Shown here: positions 7,119 to 14,294 of the stretch, in pieces
How positions within the stretch are numbered: the first letter of the stretch is position 1
Layout of the letters: every line of letters begins with the position of its first letter
Assembly: GCA_903823115.1 (NCBI GenBank)
Contig: CAIJRN010000024.1
Coordinates: forward strand, 1-35,162
Reading direction: 5' to 3'
Source: an uncultured cyanobacterium
GTDB lineage: Bacteria; Cyanobacteriota; Cyanobacteriia; PCC-6307; Cyanobiaceae
Length of the DNA: 35,162 bases
Position numbers and translations under genes: made by a program
The notes under the pieces: model-generated
Databases searched by the model: none
The model's input: the letters and a program-made list of their open reading frames with translations, nothing else
What the model was told of the DNA's origin: nothing

Positions 7119-7416
7119 GGAACGGCTGGAACGGCGCCGGAACGGTCTGCGTTCCAGCCAGATCGCTTGCCAGAGCTGCGATCCCACGGTGGTGGAACGG
7201 ATGGAACACTAAATAGAGATATAGATATAGATAGAGGCCTCAAGCTGCATACCAATTGGTGGACCTATTGGGTTACCGATCAGGCTGATCCCTTGCCGAG
7301 GCTCAGGTGCCTATTGATCTAGGGGATGTCCTTGCTGAGCGTTCCACCCGTTCCAACCGTTCCACCCATTGCAGCGCAATGGATCTGGGCATTTGGAGGG
7401 CGGAACGCCGCGTTCC
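7119..7416. repeat. Iteron-like GGAAC/GTTCC repeats in two opposed clusters; candidate origin or packaging site
   Basis: This lies in the 543-bp gap between terS (start 6959) and the primase stop (7503). GGAAC motifs, mostly GGAACGG, lie in one orientation at 7119, 7128, 7139, 7194 and 7203. The reverse motif GTTCC/CCGTTCC lies at 7151, 7341, 7348 and 7357, and GGAACG-CCG-CGTTCC forms a tight inverted pair at 7402-7416. Many spacings are 7-11 bases, about one helical turn. Between the clusters are an AT-rich run of ATAGAT/GATATA units (about 7211-7236) and a perfect palindrome ACCAATTGGT at 7251-7260. Iterons plus an AT-rich block beside a primase-helicase resemble a replication origin; a TerS packaging site or operator array is the alternative. 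No convincing gene is seen in 6960-7502. Confidence 0.6.
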
Positions 7417-7502
7417 ACCTGGATCCAGGCCACCGCGAGGTAACCGACTGGCATCTTGGGCAAGAACGGCTGCGCTGCAGTGGATCTGCGCTATCGAGCC
7501 GT

Positions 7503-10139
7503 TCAGAGGCTATCGATGGGGATGGCGCAGGCCCTGGCCTTGGAACCAGCTCCCTTGAAGCGCACCGAGTTCGTGGTGGGCTGCGCTCCCGGCAATCTGG
7601 AAAGGATCGTGCTCCAGCTGGAGGCCCACGGGGTGCCGTCGAGGATGCGGGCGATCGCCTCGGCGGTGTTGCTCACCAGCAGATGGCCCTCCTGGATGCG
7701 CATGCCATGGCGTGAAAGGATGTCCTCGGCATGGCGAGCGCTCACAGGATCAAGGCCGCCCGGGGTGACGACCGTCTCGACCAGCTCGCCGACGTTGCGT
7801 GTATGGATCCGGTCCTCGGTTTCCACCCGCAGTTCGTATTGCAGGATGCGATTGAGACAGCGCCGTTCATCCGGCAGGCCGATGCTCTGCTGAAAGGTGC
7901 TCCAGTCACTGCCAGCGATCAGGGCCTGGGCCTGCGCGGCTGTCGGGACTTCACTGGACTGCAGGGCCCAGGCGCCGGCGAGCAGCGTGCCGTACTGATC
8001 CCCCTGATGCTGGGAGCCGAAGTGGGCCGCCGCCACGCGGGAGAACACTCGCACCGCCTGACGGATCATCGGGATCAGCACCACGGTTCGGGCGATCAGG
8101 CGCCGGCCTGTCTCGGCGGTGATCTGCTCCTCGAGGTCACGGTCGAGCTCGTCCCAGTGGTGTTGCCGTGCCGGCGGCTGGAGGTGATCCGGGGTCCGCA
8201 GGGTGAGCTGGGAGAAGCGTCGTCTGTCGGCGCCCTGCCTGAGGGCGGTGGAAACGCTGCTGAGCAGAAACATCGAGCGAACGCGGAACCGCTGCACCTC
8301 CCCCGCGGCAGAGCCCTTGCCGATCGAGGCCCTTGTCTCGCTGGAGGCGTAGCGGGCCAGGGCAAGGATCTGCTGGATGCGTTGCTGATCGGCTTTCTCG
8401 TTGCTTTCGGCCTCGTCGATCACCACCGGCAGGGCATCGGAGCGCAGGGCCTGACGGATGAAGGCCTCGGTGGTGTTGCCCACCACCGGCAGAGCGAAAT
8501 CCCCCAGCAACACCCCCACAAAGCGCTCCAGCAAGGTCGACTTACCCGAGCCTGCGGCGGCGGTGAGCCAGAGGTGGGGGCGCCAGCTGAGCGCCCCGGA
8601 AATCGGCGCCAGGGCGACCCAACCTGCAAGCAGGAGCGAGGACGCCGGGATCTCCCAGTGAAACCGCTCGGCGATCGAGAGCACCACGAAGGCCTCCTGA
8701 TCGCTCATGGGAGTGGCATCACCGGGCCCGTGGATGGCCGCTCCGCGCTGGTAGTGAAAGCGTGAGCGGAAGGGCTGGGTGATGGGCTGGCTGCGGCCAT
8801 CGACAACGAGGCGATCACCGAGGTGGAGCACCGATTGCCCTTCATCGGCCCAGGCGCCGCGACCGCGCAGGCATTCCAGATCAAAGATCCCAACGGCGGC
8901 TTGCTGAGTGAAGAGATCAGAGGCGGCGGCAGTCCAGTTGACCCCCGTCTTGGAGGGGAAAAGGGTCTCCCAATAGGCGATCGGCGCCAGGCGGCAGAGG
9001 TTCATGCCGCCGTGGGAGGAGGAAGCCAGCCGCACCACCTGGCCGGTGGAGCGGGGCTGGTAGTAGTAGCCGTCCCCATCGAAGCCGAGGCAGAGAAATG
9101 GCCGTTCGCCTGTGGCGTGGGCTGCCCGCGGCGCCGCTGTTGCACCAGGGGTGAGGCCCGGAATTGCCGGAGCGGCGGAGCAGTCAACTGCGGCGTGATT
9201 CATCCGCCGATGAGCGGCCCGGGCAGCCCGCAGGATCACGCTGAGGCGCTCCTGGATCGAGCCGGGGGCGTCATCAACCGAGCCGCCTGCGGGGAGAGCA
9301 GCCCAGAGCTCGGCGGCCGGTAGATGGAGCAGCGGCAGGGCGGTTTCTGTTGCGGCCTTGATCACCTGCCGGGCCCGCTTGAGGCCCTGCTCGTCGTGGT
9401 CCGAGATGTAGACGATGCCGGCGACACCGGCCTGCCGCAGGGCGCGGTAACGCTCCAGGATCTGGGCAGTTCGGTGGGCGTGGCCGGGCTGGGTGGTGGC
9501 CAAGAAGCCGGCGGCGATCACCAGATCGGCACACTTCTCTCCCTCCAGTTCGATCAACCAGTGGCCGGAGGCCTGCAGCAGAGCCGGCCACTGATACATG
9601 GGCCAGGAATCAGGACCAGCGCCGCGCTGCCAACCCTCCTCGGTGCGGTGGTTGGCGTAGAAGACCTTGCCGCCGGGGCGATCGAGACGGCTGATGCGCT
9701 GGGACGGGGAATAGGCGTACGGGCTGCCGGCGGGAAGGGGCGGATGGTCGCCATCGAGCACGACCAGCCGCAGGGCGGGCAGCTCAGGAGCTGATTGCCG
9801 AGAAGCCGGGAGAGCAGTGGAGCCAGGCCCAGTCGCCCCCGGTTGCCGCAGGCCCAGGCGGGCCTCGATGCGGCGGGCGGCAGTCGCAAAATCCCAGCCG
9901 GTCAGACGCAGCAACAGGTCCATGCCACTGCCGCCACCGCCGCTGCGTTCCCGGCCGCCGCACTGGTTGCAGAACCAGCCGCCGGGACCGTCGTCGCGGT
10001 CCCAGCGGTAGCGATCGGTGCCGCCGCAGGAGGGGCAGGGTTGATGGCGGTCCTGCAGTTGCTCCGGGCTCAGGCCGGCCAGCTCGATCAGCAACCGCGG
10101 CCACTGACCCGATGCGGCCTCCATCAGATCGCCAGCCAT
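7503..10139 (-). CDS. Phage/plasmid-type primase-helicase (zinc finger, Toprim, AAA+)
   Basis: The 878-residue replication protein starts with a CHC2-like zinc site (C35, C38, C57, C60). A Toprim-like primase segment follows (LIELEGEKCADLVIAAGF at 195-212 and YISDHDEQG at 244-252), and then a C-terminal ATPase of the DUF927/superfamily 3-like type. The ATPase has Walker A TAAAGSGKSTLLERFVG (526-542), Walker B LPVVIDEAESNEK (570-582) and a sensor-like FLLSSV further on. This order is typical of element-encoded primase-helicases that initiate replication at their own origin. ATG 10139 overlaps the RHH gene stop by one base (TGATG), suggesting translational coupling; the 48-codon upstream extension would run across the RHH gene in another frame and is rejected. 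The iteron region lies just 3' of it. Key residues appear intact. Confidence 0.85.
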   Translation of the reverse strand: MAGDLMEAASGQWPRLLIELAGLSPEQLQDRHQPCPSCGGTDRYRWDRDDGPGGWFCNQCGGRERSGGGGSGMDLLLRLTGWDFATAARRIEARLGLRQPGATGPGSTALPASRQSAPELPALRLVVLDGDHPPLPAGSPYAYSPSQRISRLDRPGGKVFYANHRTEEGWQRGAGPDSWPMYQWPALLQASGHWLIELEGEKCADLVIAAGFLATTQPGHAHRTAQILERYRALRQAGVAGIVYISDHDEQGLKRARQVIKAATETALPLLHLPAAELWAALPAGGSVDDAPGSIQERLSVILRAARAAHRRMNHAAVDCSAAPAIPGLTPGATAAPRAAHATGERPFLCLGFDGDGYYYQPRSTGQVVRLASSSHGGMNLCRLAPIAYWETLFPSKTGVNWTAAASDLFTQQAAVGIFDLECLRGRGAWADEGQSVLHLGDRLVVDGRSQPITQPFRSRFHYQRGAAIHGPGDATPMSDQEAFVVLSIAERFHWEIPASSLLLAGWVALAPISGALSWRPHLWLTAAAGSGKSTLLERFVGVLLGDFALPVVGNTTEAFIRQALRSDALPVVIDEAESNEKADQQRIQQILALARYASSETRASIGKGSAAGEVQRFRVRSMFLLSSVSTALRQGADRRRFSQLTLRTPDHLQPPARQHHWDELDRDLEEQITAETGRRLIARTVVLIPMIRQAVRVFSRVAAAHFGSQHQGDQYGTLLAGAWALQSSEVPTAAQAQALIAGSDWSTFQQSIGLPDERRCLNRILQYELRVETEDRIHTRNVGELVETVVTPGGLDPVSARHAEDILSRHGMRIQEGHLLVSNTAEAIARILDGTPWASSWSTILSRLPGAQPTTNSVRFKGAGSKARACAIPIDSL

Positions 10140-10324
10140 CAGCAGCGGTGATCCGGCGTGGTGGAAGGCTGCGGATCGTGGTGGCCGGGATGGTTGCAGC
10201 GCTCCGAGCGCATTACCTGCACCAGGGTGCGCCGCACAAAGGAGGCGCGGCTTTCGATGCCATCGGCGTTGTGGTCGATCCACTCGACGACGGCGTAGGG
10301 GAGCTGGAGCTGGACGCGCTTCAT
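10139..10324 (-). CDS. Small ribbon-helix-helix DNA-binding protein
   Basis: This 61-residue protein has a classical RHH (CopG/Arc) pattern: the beta-strand KRVQLQLP, helix A YAVVEWIDHNAD and helix B SRASFVRRTLVQVMRS. A His/Pro-rich tail follows. It is the first gene of the minus-strand arm and shares the intergenic region 10325-10405 with the divergent helicase gene, a position typical of an autoregulator. Its stop overlaps the primase start by one base. RHH dimers bind short inverted or direct repeats, so 10325-10405 and the 7119-7416 repeats are candidate targets (inference). Confidence 0.75.
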   Translation of the reverse strand: MKRVQLQLPYAVVEWIDHNADGIESRASFVRRTLVQVMRSERCNHPGHHDPQPSTTPDHRC

Positions 10325-10405
10325 GGTGGTGGTGCAGTGCTACCGCAAAAGCCTAGCGGCAGTTTTCGCAAGCCCTAAAATCTGGCGTACTGCTGTCGGC
10401 GTGCC
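10325..10405. promoter_or_regulatory. Divergent promoter region between RHH/primase and helicase operons
   Basis: This 81-bp spacer separates the start codons of two outward-reading operons and must hold both promoters, unless transcription enters from elsewhere. TAAAAT at 10376-10381 could be a -10 element for the rightward operon, but no good -35 is seen. No strong inverted repeat was found. Confidence 0.35.
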
Positions 10406-11800
10406 GTGACCATCGCCCTGCGTCCCTACCAGCTGGAGGCTGTGCAGCGGGTCCGGCTTGCCTTCCAGGAGGGACACCGCGCCGTGCTGTTCGTGCTGCC
10501 CACCGGTGGCGGCAAGACGGTGGTGTTCAGCTACATCGCCCAGCAGGCGGCAGCACGTGGCAACCGCATCGCCGTGCTGGTGCACCGCGTCGAGTTGCTG
10601 GAGCAGGCCTCCCGCTCCCTTGCCGCGCTTGGCGTGGAGCACGGCCTGATCGCCTCAGGCCGCTCGATGAACCTGCGGGCGCCGGTGCAGGTGGCCTCGG
10701 TGGGGTCTCTGGTCAGGCGCTTGGAGGTGCTGCCGCCCGATTTCTTCCAGTTGGTGGTGGTTGACGAGAGTCACCACGCGAGCGCATCCACTTGGGGGAA
10801 GGCACTGGAGCACTTCAACACCGCCAAGGTGCTCGGCGTCACGGCGACACCATGCCGCAGCGACGGCCAGGCACTTGGTGCCTGGTTCACAAGCATGGTG
10901 CTCGGCCCCACGCCCGCCTGGCTGACCGACAACGGCTACCTGGCTCCGGCCCGGGTTTATGCCCCTCCGATTGGCTTCTCGGCGAAGGGACTGCGGCGAC
11001 GAATGGGGGATTTCGATCTGCGCCAGGCCGCCGGTGCCCTGGGCGGCAGCCGCATCCTGGGCGATGCGGTCAGCCATTACCAGCGCCACCTGGCGGGCCG
11101 CACGGCGATTGGCTTCTGCTGCTCGATCGCCCATGCCGAGGCGGTGGCCGAGGCCTTCAGCGAGCGTGGCGTAAAGGCGGCCAGCATCGACGGCACCAAG
11201 GATGCGGCAACGCGCAGGCAGCTGCTGGAGCAGCTGAGAAGCGGTGAGCTGCAGGTGCTCACCAGCTGCAGCCTCATCGGTGAGGGGGTGGATGTGCCCT
11301 CGGTGGGAGGCTGCCTGCTGCTGCGGCCCACCCAGAGCCTGGCGCTGCACCTGCAGATGATCGGCCGCTGCCTCAGGCCCCAGCCCGGCAAAGAGGCGGT
11401 GATCCTCGATCACGTCGGCAACATCGAGCGGCTGGGCCACCACCTCGATGTGCAGGAGTGGAGCCTCGATGGAATCAAGAAGCGGGAGCACTCCAAGGCC
11501 CCGTCGGTCAAAACCTGCCCGCAGTGCTTCTGCGCCATGGCCAGCACGCTCAGCCTCTGCCCGGAGTGCGGCCATGCCTTCCGGCCGGAGCGCCAGAAGC
11601 TGGTCACGGTGGAGGGTGAGCTACGGGAGATCAGCCAGCAGGAGCTCCGGTGCAGAAAAAAGCGAGAGCAAGGAGAAGCCCGCAGCCTTGAGGATCTGAT
11701 CGCGCTGGGCACCAAGCGCGGCCTCAAAAACCCCAAGGGCTGGGCACGGCATGTGCTGGCGGGACGCCAGACGCGGGGCCACTGGAGCCGGGTGGCATGA
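10406..11800 (+). CDS. Superfamily 2 DEAD/DEAH-box helicase
   Basis: The 464-residue SF2 helicase has a Q-motif-like LRPYQLEAV at the N-terminus, Walker A LPTGGGKTVV (31-40), motif II VVDESHH (118-124), motif III VTATPC (145-150), a C-terminal RecA-like domain with LIGEGVDVPSVGG, and motif VI MIGRCLRPQPGKE. A zinc-ribbon-like CPQC...CPEC lies near the C-terminus. This is the general phage/plasmid helicase layout (UvsW/RadD/Rad25-like). It probably remodels branched DNA during recombination-dependent replication. GTG 10406 is the start, because the conserved LRPYQ begins within five residues. The stop overlaps the next start in ATGA. The gene opens the rightward early arm. Confidence 0.85.
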   Translation: MTIALRPYQLEAVQRVRLAFQEGHRAVLFVLPTGGGKTVVFSYIAQQAAARGNRIAVLVHRVELLEQASRSLAALGVEHGLIASGRSMNLRAPVQVASVGSLVRRLEVLPPDFFQLVVVDESHHASASTWGKALEHFNTAKVLGVTATPCRSDGQALGAWFTSMVLGPTPAWLTDNGYLAPARVYAPPIGFSAKGLRRRMGDFDLRQAAGALGGSRILGDAVSHYQRHLAGRTAIGFCCSIAHAEAVAEAFSERGVKAASIDGTKDAATRRQLLEQLRSGELQVLTSCSLIGEGVDVPSVGGCLLLRPTQSLALHLQMIGRCLRPQPGKEAVILDHVGNIERLGHHLDVQEWSLDGIKKREHSKAPSVKTCPQCFCAMASTLSLCPECGHAFRPERQKLVTVEGELREISQQELRCRKKREQGEARSLEDLIALGTKRGLKNPKGWARHVLAGRQTRGHWSRVA

Positions 11801-12141
11801 GCGAGCAGGAGCTGCAGCAACGGATCCGGCTGGAGCTGGGCACCGGTCCGGTGCGGCTGTGGCGCAACAACGTCGGCGCCCTGCACGACCAACGCGGCCG
11901 GCTGGTGAGCTATGGGTTGTGCAAGGGCAGCAGCGACCTGATCGGGCTGCGCCAGGTGCTGATCGGCCCGGAGCACCTCGGCCAGACCCTGGCGGTGTTC
12001 AGCGCCATCGAGGTGAAGGCCCTAGGGGGAAGGCTGCGGGAGGAGCAGCGAGCGTTCCTTGCCCTGGTGGAACGCTGCGGTGGCCACGCCGGTGTGGCCA
12101 GGAGCACGGCAGAAGCTGCGAGGGTGCTGAGGCTGAGCTGA
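11797..12141 (+). CDS. VRR-NUC domain nuclease
   Basis: The 114-residue protein is almost entirely a VRR-NUC (PD-(D/E)XK-related) domain. It has EQELQQRIRLEL, LWRNNVGAL, a catalytic-looking GSSDLIGL followed by FSAIEVKALGG (the D...E-x-K arrangement), and a C-terminal EEQRAFLALVERCGGHAGVARS helix-strand unit. Stand-alone VRR-NUC proteins are common next to SF2 helicases in phages and are thought to process branched or replication-intermediate DNA. It overlaps the helicase stop by four bases (ATGA), so the two are probably translated together and work as a pair. Confidence 0.85.
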   Translation: MSEQELQQRIRLELGTGPVRLWRNNVGALHDQRGRLVSYGLCKGSSDLIGLRQVLIGPEHLGQTLAVFSAIEVKALGGRLREEQRAFLALVERCGGHAGVARSTAEAARVLRLS

Positions 12142-12250
12142 ATAGGCCGGCGAGGATTGCCGCTGTCCCCTCCAACCGACGCCCCAAATCAACCTGTCAC
12201 GAAGCCAACGCCTAGGGCTAGCCCTTCGCCAGTGAGGCGGCATACTTTTA

Positions 12251-12270
12251 GGGTTCCCAAACGGTAACCC
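12251..12270. promoter_or_regulatory. Imperfect inverted repeat just upstream of HTH-like gene
   Basis: GGGTT (12251-12255) and AACCC (12266-12270) are complementary, with further inner pairs (CC/GG) in the 10-base spacer. It lies two bases before the TTG start at 12273. Such placement suits an operator used for autoregulation by the downstream HTH-like protein, but no experimental analogue is known to me. Confidence 0.35.
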
Positions 12271-12272
12271 CT

Positions 12273-12956
12273 TTGCAGAGCCTGCCGCACCAGCTCGATG
12301 CCGCACGCGTCCAGTTCGGCAAGTTCCTGCGCAACTGGCGCAAGAGCAACGACTGGTCGGTCACCACGGCCCAGGACTGGGCCAAGGCCTGTCCTGCCCT
12401 GATCCCCTGGGCCCTGCGGGTGGCCGGTGGCCAGTGGGGGAACCTCGAGAACGGCAAGGTGATGCAGCCCCAGCCCAGCACCTTCCTCCAGCTGGGGGTG
12501 CTCAACGAATGCCTGGCCCAAAAGGAGCGGGGCACGATCCGGGACAAGCTGCTCAGGGAGCGGGTGCAGCAGGCCCGGCCGGTGCTCCACGGCGATGGGC
12601 GGCCCTGGGGCGCCGAGGACTGGTTCGCCTGCTACATCGGCAAGTTGGAAGGCCCCGCTGACCTCTGGCCCCGGCAGGAGGAGATCGATGCGGAGGCCGA
12701 AACCAAACGGCTGCGCAGCCTCTTTGATGCGGCCGTCGAGCGCAGTGGCCTGCGGCCGGTTTCAGCCGCGATGCAGGTGCTGCGGCTGGCGGGGGACCTA
12801 CCGATGGAGCAGGTGGTGGCGATCGAGAACGCCCTGTTTGCCGGCGAGCGGCTACCCACCAGCACCGTGGCCACGGCGCGAATGGCGCTGCACAGCTGGG
12901 TGGGGGAGGTCGCTGGCGACCTGTTGCCGGCCGAGGCAGAAGCAGAGAAAGGCTGA
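12273..12956 (+). CDS. HTH-like phage protein, possible XRE-type regulator
   Basis: The product has 227 residues. The N-terminal 75 residues resemble an XRE/Cro-like DNA-binding fold with an enlarged middle: FGKFLRNWRKSNDWSV, a helix, then WGNLENGKVMQPQPSTFLQLG (the 'iE.Gk..P....l..l' pattern). The central part (about 95-150) has KLLRERVQQARPVL and WFACYIGKLEGP. The C-terminal part is helical and acidic at its end. No catalytic motif is visible. TTG 12273 is the likely start, since no ATG or GTG gives a better N-terminus. It is separated from the upstream gene by 131 bp and from the downstream operon by 145 bp, each with an inverted repeat, which suits a regulator controlling its neighbours (inference). 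Confidence 0.5.
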   Translation: MQSLPHQLDAARVQFGKFLRNWRKSNDWSVTTAQDWAKACPALIPWALRVAGGQWGNLENGKVMQPQPSTFLQLGVLNECLAQKERGTIRDKLLRERVQQARPVLHGDGRPWGAEDWFACYIGKLEGPADLWPRQEEIDAEAETKRLRSLFDAAVERSGLRPVSAAMQVLRLAGDLPMEQVVAIENALFAGERLPTSTVATARMALHSWVGEVAGDLLPAEAEAEKG

Positions 12957-13009
12957 TCACCCGTCGAGATGGGCTCTAAGCCAGCGGCTGCAGTCGCAAA
13001 AGCAACACT

Positions 13010-13045
13010 TAGGGCAATTATCCACAAATACCCTTAATTGCCTTA
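13010..13045. promoter_or_regulatory. 11-bp inverted repeat before the recombination operon
   Basis: TAGGGCAATTA (13010-13020) and TAATTGCCTTA (13035-13045) pair over 11 positions with a single G-T wobble and a 14-base loop. It lies 57 bases before the ATG at 13102, in an AT-rich island inside GC-rich DNA. It could be an operator over the operon promoter, or an RNA hairpin ending the upstream transcript. A long T-run is absent, which favours an operator. Confidence 0.5.
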
Positions 13046-13101
13046 GGCGTTCCCGAAAGAGATGTACTCCAGGTAACGTTGGCCGACCCTCGATCCAGCC
13101 A

Positions 13102-13449
13102 ATGCCCCAATCCGAACGTGGCTCCCCGTCGTCCGGCACCCCAACCAAAAACCTCCCACCGCAACACCACAAGACCTGCGGCTGCGAGCTAACGCACTAC
13201 ACCGCAATCCAGGCCGCCTTCTCCCGTTCCCTGGTCGAGTGGCAGCGGCAATGGAATCGCATCACGGCCGAATCGCTGCTGGCTCTCCCCGAGCACGGCA
13301 TCGCGATCAGTTACCGCCAGAGCCTCTGCGGCGGTTATGTCGCCACCCTGTTGCACCGCGATGGCGGCGGCATCGATTCAGGGCTCTGCCCCAGTCTTCT
13401 CGAGGCCCGCTCGATCGTGCTGGGCCAGGGCCTGGAGGACACGCCATGA
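13102..13449 (+). CDS. Phage protein of unknown function, first gene of recombination operon
   Basis: This is a 115-residue protein with no recognised family. The first 30 residues are polar and probably disordered. A cysteine pair (CGC) and a helical segment FSRSLVEWQRQWNRITAESL follow, then a beta-rich part with IAISYRQSLCGGYVATLLHR. ATG 13102 is chosen because it follows the AT-rich regulatory island and gives a compact protein; the frame is open far upstream only because of GC bias. The stop overlaps the next gene by four bases (ATGA). Its place ahead of exonuclease and annealase genes suggests an accessory role in DNA metabolism, but nothing in the sequence proves it. Confidence 0.6.
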   Translation: MPQSERGSPSSGTPTKNLPPQHHKTCGCELTHYTAIQAAFSRSLVEWQRQWNRITAESLLALPEHGIAISYRQSLCGGYVATLLHRDGGGIDSGLCPSLLEARSIVLGQGLEDTP

Positions 13450-14294
13450 GTGCCATGACTTTGGCGGACTATCACCGCCATCCCGCCTGGTCTCCCACGG
13501 CCCTCAAGGCCGCAGTGACCGGCACGATGCGGGCCTGGAGCCATCGTTTCGGGGCGGGGGCCGCCCCGTTTGTCCCCAGCGCCGACATGGTCAAAGGCGA
13601 TCTGGTCGATGCCCTGCTGACGCCGCCCTTTTCCCTTGATGGGCGCTTCCAGGTGTTCAGCACGATCGCGCGCAACACCAAGATCGGCGCCGCCAATTGC
13701 GCAGAAGCCGAGGCCGCCGGACTCACGCCAATCAGCGTCGAGATGCTCGATCAGGCCCAGCGCATCCGTGATGCCCTGCGCGCCGATCCGGTGGTGGGCG
13801 AGGTGCTGGCGGCGCTGGATCCAGCGCTCAGCCAGCAGCCCCACTTCTGGGAGGACCAGGAGGGGCGGCCCTGCCGCTGCTTGCCCGATGTGGTCACCAC
13901 CGATGGGCGGCTGTTTGACCTCAAGAAGACCCGCAGCGCTGTGCCGCGCAAGTTCTACTGGCAGGCCAAGGACCTGGCCTATGACCTTCAGATGGCCCAC
14001 CTGGCCCTGGGCCACGAAAACCGCCATGGGCAGCCGCCGGCGGAAGCCGGTGTGATCGCCTTTGAGTGGCCCACCGATCCGGCCGCCCCGATCGACTGCA
14101 GCCTGCTCATCTTGGATGGGCAGGACCTGCAGAAAGGTCTGCAGCGGCGGGAGGAGGCCTTCCGGCGGATCGCCGAATGCCAGACCACGGGCAGCTGGCC
14201 GAGTCACGGACGCCAGGCATTTCGTCCTGTCTCCCAAGATTTCAGCCTTCCCGAAACCGTAGCAATCGATTTGGATTCCATTGAGCTCTTCTGA
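13446..14294 (+). CDS. RecE/exonuclease VIII-like PD-(D/E)XK nuclease (DUF3799 type)
   Basis: The 282-residue protein matches the exonuclease VIII C-terminal/DUF3799 layout. There is an N-terminal YHRHPAWSPTALKAA (family 'Y....aiS.S.L'), then KGDLVDALLTPPF (residues 50-62, family 'G...H.ll..P'). The nuclease core has PDVVTTDGRLFDLKK (147-161), giving the PD...D-x-K catalytic triad, and FYWQAKDLAYDLQMAH (170-185) corresponds to the trailing Q...Y helix. It should resect one strand of double-stranded DNA to feed the annealase encoded next (RecE/RecT or Red alpha/beta logic). It is coupled on both sides: ATGA with the previous gene and TGATG with the next. Catalytic residues appear intact. Confidence 0.75.
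   Translation: MSAMTLADYHRHPAWSPTALKAAVTGTMRAWSHRFGAGAAPFVPSADMVKGDLVDALLTPPFSLDGRFQVFSTIARNTKIGAANCAEAEAAGLTPISVEMLDQAQRIRDALRADPVVGEVLAALDPALSQQPHFWEDQEGRPCRCLPDVVTTDGRLFDLKKTRSAVPRKFYWQAKDLAYDLQMAHLALGHENRHGQPPAEAGVIAFEWPTDPAAPIDCSLLILDGQDLQKGLQRREEAFRRIAECQTTGSWPSHGRQAFRPVSQDFSLPETVAIDLDSIELF

Noticed and set aside
6960-7187. N-terminal extension of the small terminase to the ATG at 7187
   Set aside because: The added 76 residues are Arg/Gly-rich and would cross the repeat array; ATG 6959 gives a normal-length protein.
7119-7416. CRISPR array
   Set aside because: Repeat units are only 5-7 bases with uneven short spacing and two orientations; no 25-40 base repeat or cas gene.
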